Shown: positions 13,685 to 28,600 of the stretch, piece after piece
Layout: every line of letters starts with the position of its first letter
Position numbering within the stretch: position 1 is the first letter of the stretch
Assembly (NCBI GenBank): GCA_916610825.1
Contig: OU744449.1
Span: forward strand, 19,933,344-19,997,343
Length of the DNA stretch: 64,000 bases
Origin: Haliclystus octoradiatus
Taxonomy: Eukaryota; Cnidaria; Staurozoa; Stauromedusae; Haliclystidae
Reading direction: 5' to 3'
The notes under the pieces: generated by a model
Database searches by the model: none
Told to the model about the DNA's origin: nothing
Seen by the model: only the letters and a program-made list of their open reading frames with translations
Made by a program: the position numbers and the translations under genes

Positions 13685-16600
13685 CTTAGAATTGAAACAA
13701 AGATAATATTAATAAAGATTTCTTTTTATAATGCTATTTCCAAAAAAAGTGTTTTGCTCAATAGCGCTTTACAACATAATAGCGTGCTCTAAATAAAATC
13801 CACATTATATACATTTTGATGAGGAGGTGAAAGCCTTTTCAGTTACTCGGAGTTTCACACGTTTATTTTGCGATCATCAGACTGTGAAACCTGTATATTA
13901 TGCTCTGTCTTAACAAACATTGAGCACTCTCACATACATGTGTTTACCTCATATCTACTTTATAAACGTCGATGTATGTCTGTCTGTATTAGTAGTATTC
14001 GAGATTCACGCTTCTCCTAGTAAACGTATCAAAACCAAACTTTCCGTGGGGTATCATATAATTATTTGTCACAACATAGGCCATGTTTCGTGTCCGTATC
14101 GTATTTCTTTCGTAGGATTTTCTCTTGCGGCAAACTAGAAAGATTGAAATTACTCTCATGTTCGTCAAGCTTCGTGTTTCACACCCGACTGACATGCAGT
14201 TCTATTGTTTATTTATCAATTGGGCTATTTCCGCTCATGCATTTATCTTTCATCATTCACTTAAAGGGTTGAACCCAATGATTTGTTTATGATTGTATTT
14301 GTAGTAGATTATACTAAATACAATGTAATAGAGAATGAAATTCAAAATGATTTTTTTTAATGTAAACTTTACATCGTTTTGTAATTCAAAACCTATTTAA
14401 AACCAACGTTCGAATCGAATCATTCGCCATGCAACTTGACACCTACATAATACACTCATGATCTACAACCATGTGTTGCCTCCTGATATTTTGTTTTCAT
14501 TTGTTTGGATGGGAAACAATTGGCAAAATCCGATTAATCGACTGATTGTTATGACTGATCGGCAGCAAACTAATCAGCATCGAACATCGGCAAATTTCAT
14601 CATCGTCTCACCTCTAAAACAGATGTCTGCAACTATATAATAGACTGTTATACATTTTACTGGAGACAGTAAATAAAACTTATGAAACATAACCTCCAGC
14701 TATGTTTATTAACTTCCTTTCAATCATTCTTAATGTAAGAAATTGACTTTGTCAATCAATTCTCAAATATTTATTTACTGTATAAAATTTTCAACAATGA
14801 GAATGCCCAGAATAAATGATGATGATTAAGAATGCGTGTGCAGTGCGGTATGTACTTTATCCGCTAATACTATACCATATTTATTCTTCACGCGGTATTG
14901 GCATCATTTAAACCTTTCAATTTCTGTAAAACACATTTATTTCGGCCGTAATAATTTCGCTACTGAAGCTCGAAAATGTTTCAAATCCTCATGGTCTAAA
15001 TTAAATCGTCATCAAGGGTTGTTGGCTGAATACGTGATCTGAAGAATTGAAATTTTTACTGCGTTATGCGTGAAATTGCGAAAATTAAGTGTTTGTTTGC
15101 GTTATTGCCAGGGTATATAGGGGGGCCCATATACAGTAAAATAAAAATGATTTGTTTTACAGGATAGATATTTGAAGAACGATTTGATTTATCTAAATTA
15201 TTAATTATGTTATTTAGCTATTTATCCAATTCAGAGAAAAACAGCAATTATATTGCTATTCATAAACCAACTTAAATATTTTAAGGATATTTGGAATATT
15301 TCAGCAATTCATCAGATCTTATATATGAGCGTCAGCGGTATTAGTATACTGAGCGTAGTCATATTCAATTTGTTTAAAAGTGGCCTATAAATGACTGTAT
15401 GGCCATGGCCTGAGTGATGCATCGGAAAAGAAATTCAAATCTTAGTCAAACTTCTTCGAATCAGACCAATAAAAATTTGACATGTGTGGCTCACAATCCT
15501 TGATGTTGCTAAATCTAAGCTTATGGAACACTTTAAAGCCATTTTTAGATGGAAATTTTGGAAAAATGTACTTTTATGTTATCATCTATGTTATCTTCTT
15601 AATTTTGTTACATTAAAAAGAATAATATAATCTCTATATAAATACATCAGTTTTGTTCAAACACTGATAATTTCATGGTTCATGTTAACATGCAAATTAA
15701 TTGTCAATCTACTATATCAATCACAATTCGAAGTACAAGTGCATTATTTTTCAACTTCTAGCAATTCAATGTTCTGTTTTTATATTTAAATTTCACCCAG
15801 CGGAGCGGGTACACTTCACTAGTTATATTATGTATATGTACTTAAAAATAGGCTATCATTGTCCGGTTCAGTAAGTAAATTTTTGCATCATTTGAGGGTA
15901 CTTAGAACTTTTCTGTCAACCAACCAACATTGTATAATTTCTCCCACTTGCTACATTAACATTGTGTGAACAATAACATTTAGCAACAAATATCACTTTA
16001 TTATATATCCATCAGTGTTTTAGTGGGTTTTCCGCCACTCATGAAAGCCGTATTCGATAAAGTTGATATTTCACAATTTTCACACATAATAATAACACTT
16101 TTCAACCAATCACAGAGCGTCTCGCATTTGCATTGCCAAGGAAACACCCGCTTTCAAAACTGAAAAGAACGCCATGTTTACAAGGTTTTAAATTGATTCG
16201 ATACATGCATTCGAATTCGATGGATAGAGAATCATTGAGCTTGCTTAAATATAGCTCTTATATTAATTTTCATTGCGTTTCAAATTCTTAATAAAGTTTC
16301 TTTTCGAAGTTCTACATCCTCTCAAGCTAGCAGAGCCTCACTCGTGAGATAGACATTTGAACACTCGAAAAATAAATCCCATATCTCCGCTCACCGACAA
16401 ATTATTCTCTTCTTATTTATATATATATTATCTCTCTATATAGCACACAATCAAATATTATTGTAAGCAATCTTTACGATAGATACGTTTCTTATCACAA
16501 GGACCCTGTTTTTAGGATTAATATCTTCAAACATTATTATATTGTTTGATTTCAGAGAATATTCAGATGCTCTGATGCGATTGACTTACCAAACAAGAGG

Positions 16601-19600
16601 TATTGGTGATCCTCTTGTAGCAGTATACGCTAGAGCATACCTATGTCGTGTAAGTAATGAGTTTGGATCAAATATCACTTGTCCACGGCTAAAGCTGCTA
16701 CAGAAAATCTGTGTTCCTAAGCATACACTAAACAACATTTTCTTGTAACTGTAAGGTGTATCAGTCATACACATACTAATTACAAAGCATTTCGTAATTA
16801 AATTAACTGAAGTAATATCTTGAAAACTTTCATGAACTTAGTTCCAGAACTGCTCATGACCTGTTCATGAAAAAGTTTATGAAAAGAGACAATATAACTG
16901 TTTTCACAGGATATAGGAACCGTCTTGAATTCTAGTCAAATCTGATGTGCTTCCAGATGGTATCCTAAATAGAATTAATTTCCTCGTCCATCATCTCCCT
17001 GCAAGCTTTATGGGCTCATTAGAATATCTATGATGATTATAATGAATGTAGCACCATGTAACTCATAGTAATACAGTGCAGCCTAGGTTAACTCCATTGA
17101 TATTTCAACAGCAAAAAGTTATGTGGAAATACACTGTTTAGTCCAATAATTAAAATTACAGTAGAAGAATAATGGGAATGTCAACCAGTTTGAAAATATA
17201 TACTTCATGGAAGAAATTTATTATTATTTTTCATGATGCTTATTTAAGAATTAACCTTCGTTTGAAGGAATCTAGATTTTTAAATTTTAACGTTACATAA
17301 TAGGTTGGTACTGTTGTAGCACCACACGTCAAGAACCACCTGGTACCATCATTTCATGATTGCATAAGAGCATACAAACAGGTAGGATAAATCATTTCTA
17401 TCTCTTAACTGATTTATTCTCAAGCAGTGTCTTACCCACATTGCTTAGTTATTTTGGATGAATAGCATGTCGTAGTTTGGCAGTCCCAAAAAGTAAAGCA
17501 ATCAGTGTGTGAAATGACATTTTTTTTCGATACGCAAATCAAAGGGAAAATTACAACTATTTGCGATTATCTATCAGATGATATGTTATTTGATTCATTT
17601 GGTGTTGAAATTGTTGAGAATCGTACGAAAACCACCGCAAACACACTGGTTTATTGTGATCAGGTTTCCAAAAGCAGGGGATTTCTGTTCTTCTTTACAA
17701 ATTACATGACATGGAGCACGAATATACCCAAACACGTTTATGTACCATAAAATTAAATTTAATTAGTGTTCTTCCAAACAACAAAAGCTTTACTACTTGT
17801 TTCCACGATGATTTACATTTATGCTCTTTCACCTCTTATTCTCCTTGCTAATTGAATGTCCTTTGGCATAATCCATAGTTTATAGAGACAAACCCTGGTT
17901 AGGAAACATCCAAATTTTCACACCTGAGGTTTTTGTTGTCACTTTTAGCGAATCACATGATTTTTACGATGCACATATTACGCGCGAGATTTGTATGTTT
18001 GTTGAGACCGCGGCGTGTTGTTGATAAATTAATTATATTCGTTTATTTAAAAATGATAATGTAGTTGCATTTGAAATAATTTTCATATGAATGATATGAA
18101 ATATTAAAATACATACGATATTCTTTGTTGAATAAAATGCTTTGCTTTGCCTCAAACTTGTTATGAAACGATAAAAAATAAAACAGAACATTGATAGTAC
18201 AAATCAGTAGAAATCCCCCGTAGCCGATCTTATAAAAATGTATAGTTTTGTTACTGTATTATGGATCACAAAAAATTTAGTAATGAATTTATATCCTAGG
18301 CCAATCTTTAATAGTTTATCATTGTATGTATTATTGATTACAAAAAGTTAAGTAGTGAAGTAGAATTCCTTTAATGAAAGAAGTGAGAGCATAGATTTTA
18401 CCAAGTGTATTGCTAAATTAATGATATTATTATTATTGTATACCAAAGTAAATCGATCAGAACATACTAGATTTACAGCCAAGTGAAATTTCGATGGCTA
18501 TGTCATGATTATGTCACGTAAAATACATAGATTGGCAATACAAGCAACATACGAGTACAAAAATAGATAAAAATGACCATTTAACAATTTATTTAAGTCA
18601 AATCAAGGTTTGCTGAATACCAATTATTACGAGTATCGTGATTGTGAAGACTAGTTTTATTGAAACGATAGTAAATCTATTGAAATATGATACATATACA
18701 AATATGATGAGTTTATAAATTGTCCAGTGTATTTAGTTTAATCACAAACCCTTTATTTTAGTTTATTCGCAGATCCTTTGCTTTTCCTTGCGTATTCTGT
18801 ATTTTGAATTTATGAACAATGCCATGGAAAATTGACAGCAATCTAATATATAATGATACCAGCGAAGGCAATACGTCTCTGCTGAATGATTTGCTAGGTA
18901 AAATGCCTCATAAAATCGCAACGTTAAATTATTATGTGTCAACTTGTATCCACGGGCTCCACGACACAGTAAGATTAATTGCCTTTGAAATGCATCAACT
19001 GATGTTTTGTGAAATTAATGTTTGAACTTTTGGAAGAAGATGCAATGTTCTTTATAGATCTAATTTTCTCGTCTTTATACCAATATCAAGATCAAGAAGG
19101 ATCCCAGAAGGATAAATCTTCTGCAGCCCACAAATCATTCAGCAGAGAAATCTCCACGAATTGAACATAATAAATAAACAGCTTTGATTTTGAATTCCAA
19201 TGAACACCGTGGCATGCTTTCTGTGCAATATACGAAGCACATCTACCCTCCCATAAATTGGAAGCCAGCAATTGTTTCTGGTAATAACAGTTCAAACGGG
19301 AAAGTTGTTGTAAAGACTTGTATAATTTTCTTCACGACGTAGTCCTATTTTTGCATTAACTTGAAACTATTGTAGATTGTAGATTATCATCTGATTGGCT
19401 AGTTTATAGAATGTCTCAGTTTTTAGATGATTAACCTTTAATGTACATAACACTTTAAGAAGATTTCGATTTTAAGCTTACAATTTTAACACCACTAGAC
19501 TCCACAGGCTAATTGAATAAAAACGTAGCCGTGCACCATATATATTTCATTGCTCAAACTTCGTCCTTTTATTAATAATCTCGGACAGTATAACTTGATT

Positions 19601-22600
19601 ATATTGATAAGATTCAGAAGCTGCAGAACACATTTTCAACCTCAAATGAGAAACAATAGAGCTGCTCTCTGGTGTTTTCCGCATTTCCTAGCCAGGGTTT
19701 GTCTCTATAAACTATGCATAATCGTAACCATGTTATATAGAAACATGAATTGGATATATGTTGCTTTGTCTATTTATGTTAGTCGGTTCAGCTTGTGTGC
19801 ATTACAACACATTGTAACATAACACATTTGACTCTTGCATTCCGATTGGTTTGAAATTTGATCTCAAATTGTCATATCAACACAAAGAACCATGTTCAAA
19901 AAGGGATTCAAAAAAAGTATCTTTCATTCCAAGAAGTCCAAACATGTTGATAATTTGTTACTCTCTTATTTGAGTCAAATAGGCAAAAATGATAAGTAAT
20001 TTAAAGTCTTCTTAACATATGCTAGTTAGGCTGCAAATAGGCTACAAAGCAAATGGCACACAGCGTCTTTTAGCGCCACGAGTTTCAGCGGAAGTGATTT
20101 CTGCCTTCAAATTTTCCCCAGTAGTGACTCAAGTAGTTTTCTGTAACATTGCTATGCTAAATTCTCATTCGAAAGCAACAGTTAATTAAAAACGGATATG
20201 ATGTTATTTGGTTATTCAATTGTATATTTTCAGATTGAATCTGATGCTGTACAGAACACATTGGCAAAACAAGGAGTCGGTAAGACAGGATGATAATGAT
20301 GTGATTGCTGGGTTTGCTATCTGCTTGCTATTGCATCAACAGTTATCTTAACATGAATGATCTATGATCAACTTAAGAACAGTTCATGAACTTTATAACT
20401 AATTTATCAACGCTTTGTCAACACATTATAGGAACTGTTCATAAAACATTTCATTAACATATTCATTGTGGAATTGCATAAATGGTAGATGACCTATTTT
20501 AATTAACATTGTCATAAGCTTTTTATAAACTGCTTACGAATAAATCATGATCACTTCTTGAAAATTTGACCTTTTGTGAACTGTGTTTTGCATGGATCTA
20601 GCTTATGCAAATCAGACGTGCCAACAGCTTTCATGGCATTTATCCAAATGTTAAGAGCTATCAGCATTCAGCATTGATGAAATAGAATGTTTCCATTGCA
20701 ACATTTTTAGATAATCAAAACTAGATTAAAGATAAGCTTTAATATAACGCAGCGTCATTTCAGCTGTCATTCGAAAAGACAGTACACAAACACAGTCCCA
20801 TGTTTTTGTTATTTGGATTAATTAATATGATAAAATAGTTCTTCTGGGTGGATTTTAATTACTCTGTTTTAATATGAATCGATGGCCTTTTTGATATGAG
20901 TGAATAGATTTTTTTGATACACTTAACTTGCTTATTCAAACAATCAGCTGATTACAATTAAGATTATATTATTGCAATAAGACGGTATCAGAGCCATCTA
21001 TTTTCAAGAGCTGGGACACTTTTTTATGTGCCGCTATTGGCTCCCATCGAACAGATGCCAGCCACTTGATTTTATGAACGCCATTTTCGTTTTCAAACCC
21101 AGGCTTGCGAAATTTGAGCAAAGCGACAGAAAATAATATCACAAATTCGAAAACTTTTTGTTCAAAAGTAAAACCCTCTTTTCAATGAAACGAAAATGGC
21201 GATTATCAAGCCCCAAAAGTTGCGTGTCCCAACTCTTATAAGTAGATGGCTCTGGACGGTACTGCCGAAGTTGATGGTGAAATTGTTTATATCTTTATTT
21301 AGAGATGTCATCATACTTACAATTATTTTGTCCTGCACTTGACTGGGTTCTTCAGTGTGTTTCATACAAGGCAACAGAAGTAAGTTCAAACTGGTTTTGC
21401 ATGAAAGTTGAAAGTAACAGTTTTGAGCTGGAAGAAATTTTAAATGTTTCCATTTTTCACCTGCAGCCCAAATAATTACACTCACCTCCATGAACCAAAA
21501 TATATTTTCTTTAGTGTCATGTATACCTGCAGGCTGTTTTTGATAAATACATAGAAATCTATTTATAATTACTGACATATTTGATAAAATAGAATAAGTG
21601 AAACTTTTAAACTCGAAATGTAAACGTTGTTAATAAAATACGAAACAAATACTCTTCCATTTGGGATTCGAAATGAATGTGAATGTCATAGTTCGGCTAT
21701 AACGAATGGTCACTTTCCTTCTGTTGCATGTTTTGTTAAATATTGAAAATGCAATGTGCTTACTTTATAGTTAAAATCTCTTGTTGTTGAATCCCCATTT
21801 GCTTTTTTGAACTGTCTGCTGATCAAGAATAAATGTTCTAATTTTAGATTGCTCTCTTGGAAATCCTTGACGATTGTAAAAGTTGCAAGAGGTTTGTAGA
21901 TTTATTTTCACTTGTGTGGTTGTTGTTGCCAATGATGCTAATTATAGCGATTTCAAAAGTAACAATGTTATTTGTACACGTTACTTTTTAATAACTTCTA
22001 CTTGTAAGTAGTTTATTTCCAAAGTGACTTCTTTGGGTGTAGAATTCAAAACCAAATAATTTCATGAACAGTTCATGGAAGTTCATGAACTTTTGGGCAA
22101 GTTCACGTTCATGAACAAGTTCATGAACCAGTTCATGAAGTGTTCCTGAACTCTTTGTGACTGTTCATGAAGTGTTCATGAACTCTTTATGACTGTTCAT
22201 GAACTGCTCATGAACTGTTCATGAACTCATGGATTTTTTTTTGCCGGGAGTTTAGCGACTTCCCAATTGTTATTGTGTTATTATTTACAAACATGCAATA
22301 TTTAGGCCTACATGGTACTTCCTTTGACCTGTCACTACTTACTTTCAAATTGAAATTAATCTTAAACTGTCACTTTCTATGAAAAGTAGCTTCTGAAAGT
22401 AAGTACAGTAGTTACTTTTTTGCCCAAGTAACTGTAACTATTTATTTTCAAACAATATCGTCAAACATCCCTGGTTGCTGGTAACTGTTGCAGTATTGCT
22501 GTTGTTGTTGTTGTTTTTGCGGTTTTACTTATCAGTAATTCCTTAATTCTAATCCTTTTCCTTAATGATTTTGCATTTTTGCTTTAGTTCGTTAGTTCTC

Positions 22601-25600
22601 AATTCTGTAATGTGTGCATTTGATCCAAAGTTCATTTCTTCTCGGTGAGTCCATTTGTACAGATTATATTCTGTGTATGTTCCAATTTCCATATGCCAAC
22701 CTTCTATTTATTAACTTCCATATAAATTCATAGGGCCTTACAATTTCATGGACTTGTTAAAGATAGTGAAGATCTTGGATTTCCAAAGGTAAGCTGATGC
22801 ATTTCTCTTTTTCATGCCAAACTTTTTGTATAGTAACATCATCTATATTCACATAGTCTGTAATATTTGTCACATTCGTCATTGATTATTAACTTTACAA
22901 TAATATGCAATGAAAACCACCAGATTATCGCAATAACCCCTGTTTACGTATTGTACCAGTTATACTAAAGTGAAAAATATGTATAACCATTCCTTCCGGG
23001 TTTCTAATTTTTTCTTTCAAAATCTTTGGTTGATTACATTTATGCAAACAGACCTGCAGCTTTATTTAGAGGCTAGTGTCCATTTATTATCATAAAAACA
23101 TGATAAAAACTGCACCTAATCATTATCTTCTACAGAAATGAAAAAAGATCTTCTACTGATTGTAAAAGCTTGAATACATTTAATTTCATCCTCTTCCTTT
23201 TGAATTTGTGATAGCCTTCCGGAACTCTCAGTACGGGAATCCCCATTTTATTGAACCCTGTGCTAATAGGATATGTACCAGCCATTGTGAATAACAGCCA
23301 GCCAATGACATGTAGATAAATTGGTTGTTATAAGCAGGTGACCGTTATATCTAGAGTTGCTATGCGATGCCTATTAACAGGCCTTCCCTTGTATAGAGGT
23401 TTTCCCATTATATAATTTCGTCGGTGTGTTTTTTGTCTGTTGGATCAGGAATCAATTTACTTCGTTGAATATTTATGTCAGTTAACAAGCAACATGATTT
23501 GTTCATTAAATATGATCAGTTTGTATTTCAAAACCATGCCTTCCCATGATCTGAGATATTTGTTATTATGTTCTGCTACAGTATCTTCTTTACAAGTCAC
23601 TGGGGATCAGTGTTGTTCAGGTGGAGCCATCTGAAGACGATCGACTGCTATTGTTAAACGAGGTACAGTAACACATAAATCTACATGCATTGCTACTTAT
23701 GTTATATTATGCACAGATGTCATTTTCAATATCGCAAGTTTACGCTTGTATTTAATGAAAATATTTAATTTTTCAGGTGTGGAAAGTTGTTATGAAACTA
23801 AAGGATCCACATGTGAGTTTACTATTAGCAGACATTTAAGGGGAAATATTGACCGATGACCGCTGCGAGATCAAGTTGAATTTATGTGTTGAGGAACAAT
23901 TAAGGAATAAAAAGATGCTCCCATCAGTAGGTACATTTAGAGCCTCGACATCTTGAGTGTCTTTATGAAACCTCTATAGTATCCATCTATAATAGTATCC
24001 ATAAAAGTTTAAAACCATCAGTCCGTCGAGGCCTCAAGATCGTGATTGTTTACATAAACCTATAGCAGATAACGGAAGAATTTTAATTAATTTCTCTCCC
24101 ATTTTATTAATTTAGATTGTGTAATGTGTGTTTGAATGTCGTTATATAGGGTTGTTATTGTTGTGAAGACCACAATGACCTCATCATTTCTTATTTCAAT
24201 CATCCTGATCGTAAAATATAATGAAGGCAGTATTGTCCTACTGAAGGCACTCATACCGCTCAACTGTTTCTTGGGGAGTAGCTTTCTTTAACTAAATTTA
24301 ATGATTGAGGGCATAAAGCTACCCTAAATATCCTTATATAAAACATTTATTGCGCAATGGATTATGTTCTTTCTGACACAAATCGTTTGCTAAAATTGCA
24401 GATACAGGATCCCGGAATCTTATGACAAATTCAGAGAGAAATACGATTTTCTGATTAATTAGACGAAACATCGATGTATTTAAAGCTGCAGTATTCTACA
24501 TGCTCATTTGTCAGTCTGAATATAATAAAGATTGTTCTCTTTGCAGCAATACATTGCCTGTGCTGAAGTATGGATTGAATTTCCTGTAAAATACTTTACT
24601 GTAAGTACGCCACAGGATTTACATAGAATTTGTCTTACAATGCTACGGTAGTGTACCTTGTTAATGCATTATATGCTTATAACCACAAATTCTGCTCATT
24701 AAACATAATTATCCCAGCATGTAATGGCTTGTTATTATACCTTTAAGTTTGATAGATTGAATCTCTTGATACAAAATATTCATGTCTATGTTACTCCAAT
24801 CTTTTCATGTCATAGAAACCAATTTATGAAGTCGTATAATTAACTTTAATTAATGTTTGGGTGACAAAAATACATTTCAGCTCAAACAGGATAGCATTTT
24901 AACTCTAACAGGATAGCCTGTGTGAAAATAAAAAGTTCATAAATGTTGTGTAGCCCATTTTTCATGATTTTTCATGAACGATTCATCAAAGGTTGATGAA
25001 AACTTTCAATATGGAAACAGAGACCAATTGATGTTAGGGAAATTTCATGAAGATTCACAACTATCGAGGTCCCCTGCAAAAAACAATTCAGGAGTTAATG
25101 AACAGTTCATGAACGTTAAGGAACCCCAAATTTTCATGAACTGTTCATGAACTCCTTAACTTTTTTTTTTGTTGGATTTATCATTTATCCACAAGCCGGG
25201 TAAGCTTGCAGCTTTTTTTCACCGGGGTGGTTGGTGAATTTGGTAGTACTTTGAAGCTTGTGTGAATGTGTGCATTTAATAGCAGGATGCCCTTCCTGAC
25301 ACAAACCAATAGTGCTCCAGAAAGGAATTGAACCCGAGACCCTGCAGGCCATGGTTCAGCGCCCAAACCACTACACCAAGGCCGCACCTGGAACTCCTGA
25401 ACTGGTTTTTCACAGGGGTGTTCATGAACAGTTAAGGAATGTTCATGAAGTGCATGAACAGGCCATGAACTCAATGTCCTTTTTCAGGGGAATCAAAACA
25501 ATTTTAGGATGTTGTCATTAATCCATATGATATTTTGGAGTATTAAAAACCAAATAAGAACTTTGACACACAATCCCTATTCTGTACATTATACTCTCTA

Positions 25601-28600
25601 TGTATCTCAAAGTAATAAATTAATGAATATCACGGTTGAATTCAAGCAATTCCTTACTGATTTTGTCACGTAATCTCAATGAAGCGATGTTGGGAATTAT
25701 TTTGGTTACCCTTCCAAGTCATTTGCCATTTTCTGACAACAGTTCATTTACCACCTGTTCCATTGCTAAATTCATGCTATTTCTCCCGAAAACCAATTGA
25801 CAAGCGTATACACTTGGTCAAATGCATAAATGCTTGTATTGATACACTGTACTTTTCTTAAAGTGAGACTACGTAAAAAAAAGAAAATTACATACAGGTC
25901 GTTGAGCACAATGACGTGTCTAGCAGTTTCTTCTTCAAGTGAAAATTACGTGTAGAGGTTTTTTCTGCATTAAATGACGCTGATAGTCCTGAGCCCCACT
26001 TTAAGACAGCAAAGGACCAACCCATGTGGTTTATCATGGTTTGTCTAAAAGCTCAACACCAAAATTATCAAGCCTTATCAATTTCAATTTGTGTGTTCCT
26101 GACTCTTAAAGTATATCATTCACAATGTCTAAACTATCATCTATCAAATATATTTGTACAACTTATATAATATTTCCTGACAATTTCAACTGGATATCTG
26201 TCATATAATCAAAATTCCGTCATTGCTTATAAAATATCTGAAAGGGTTGGTTTTGCCTGAGACATCGTTTTAGTCATTCTGCGAAATATAAATTGATTTC
26301 ACTTCTTGCACTAGATTGCAATTTTGATTGATATAAACATTTTGCACTTTGATTACAAAATTGCACTACTCGTCGCCAATCAGAATTGAGTAACTTTTGC
26401 AAGTGTATGAAAGCTAATGCTTTTGTCAAAATATAATTCTTGCATTGCTCCAATTTTGTGTCAAATATAAAAAACAAATTTAAATATTGTGAAATTTGTT
26501 GACTTTGATTTTTATTATATTAAAAATTTGCAAGCAAACAGTCCATATACGACTCATACAGTCCATACATGTAACAATAGCTTGTTTTTTCTATAATACA
26601 AATTGTCTGCCGTCAAGGCTCTGCGTTGAACTTAGTAACGCATGATCATACCAGTCTTAAGCTGTTAGAAAAACTGCTGGGTTTTCACTTTTGACTTCAA
26701 AAGGTAGGGTCCCGAGGACTTCATTAACATTTGATCCAATAGATCCCTTTGGGGTAATTTTCAATAAAAAATATTACGGATCGAAACACAAATTACACCA
26801 CCATGCCAACAAGCTAAATTCTACAATTGATATGGTTTTCATTTCGTGTGTGTTTGTAACCGGTAGTCCCTTTTTAGTGTTGATATGGATGCCCTGATAT
26901 GTCTATAACTCTTTTTGAAGGCTCATGAAGTGAATACGTTATTGGGAAATATCATCAAACACATGCTTGTAGACCGTACATTTGAAAAGTTCTATGATCA
27001 GGTAAGGTTATATTGAAGAAAAAAAATTGCCTTAAAATAGATGATTAATTGTGATGTAAAATAACTAAAAAAGTTGATTGGTCAAAGTTTGAACCAATCT
27101 GATCAATTGTGACAAAGATGTTTCACAATTGATGTTTTACAGTAATGATGTACAGTACAGATGTTTTACGTTTATTTTGCTGCGCTTTTATATTTGTGAC
27201 GTCACTATTTGGTTTTCTATCAAATAACTTAAAAAAAATTGAATAGTGACGCCACAAAAATAATTGCGTGGCAGAATAAACATATTGAAACATCGATATC
27301 TCCGTCGTTTCTAATCATATCGGCTTCAAACTTTACCAATCAACTTTTTTAGTTATTTTGCATCACAATCAATCATTGGTTTTAAGGCGATTTTTTCATA
27401 AGAAACCCCCATCGTGTTGTGTGCATAAGAATAACATTCTTATCATTATCTAATTCTTTTTCTTCTAGCTTTTATCCATATTATCAAAGATTGTTTCAAA
27501 TTTGACAGAATTCAGTGTTCTCTTTACCATGGTAAGCTATAATGTTTACATAGATTAACCATGTCAAATTCAGCTCAATTGATACTTGTTATAACACAGC
27601 GGTCAGTTAAGCCCATGTTCAAAAGATACTGAAAGTTACAAATGTATACAGTGAAACCTGTATATAACAGCCAGCTACGAGAGGCAGATAAATTGACCAT
27701 TATAGACAGGTGGCCTTTATACAGATTTGATTCAATAGAAAATACTATTTTAGACATTGCAAAAGTGACCACTATAGACAGGTGGCTGCTTTATAGAGGT
27801 GGCCGTTATAACAGGTTTGACTGTATGTATTCTTGAAGTAACATACAATTTGGGTTTGACAAATTTTAGAAAACCTTCCACAACGTAACCCCTTCATGTG
27901 AAGTTCAGTCCCAAAAAGCTGAGACTCAAAGCAATCTGAATTGCTAATCACTAACTATCAATTAATTACCATACTCATTCAGTGTTGACAAGTAACCCTC
28001 ACCAGAGCCATCTATTTACAAGAGTTGGGACACGCTTTCATGTGCCGCTATCGTCTCCAATTGGACAGATGCCAGTCACGTGATTTTTGGACGCCATCTT
28101 TGTTCTTTCGGAAACAGGTTCTCAATCATTTCAAGTGAAACGCGCGAAAAAATACAATACAATATGGCTGAAAAAACACACAGCATTCTCCTGCACATGC
28201 GCACTGTTAAAAACGTGCTCGGGTCCAGGCAAAAAGAAACAAAAATGGCATGGGTGTCCCAACTCTTGAAAATAGATGGTTTTGACCCTCACTCTTAGAT
28301 GTACTTATCGGACAGATAGTGTTACCGGTATGTTCTTAATTGAAATAAGGAATTATGTGTATTATATTAAAGGACAAGTTCCTGCCTTTCATGGACATGT
28401 TTCAAAAAGAATCAATGAAGGTTGATGCCTGCAAAATTGTTATGAATGGCTATACAAGGTTCGGAAGTCATTATTATTTTATGATTAATTGAATGATGTT
28501 ACAACTAAATGCTGCAAATGAAAAGAATTATCAGACCTGTCAAATTATTGAAGTTAAATGTCAGACTATAGGGTTTCGAAGTATTCTCTTTCTAAGGGGG

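Noticed and set aside
21162-21578. 138-residue minus-strand open frame
   Set aside because: Runs across the right end of a hAT-like MITE and a VPS35L exon; no domain recognised.
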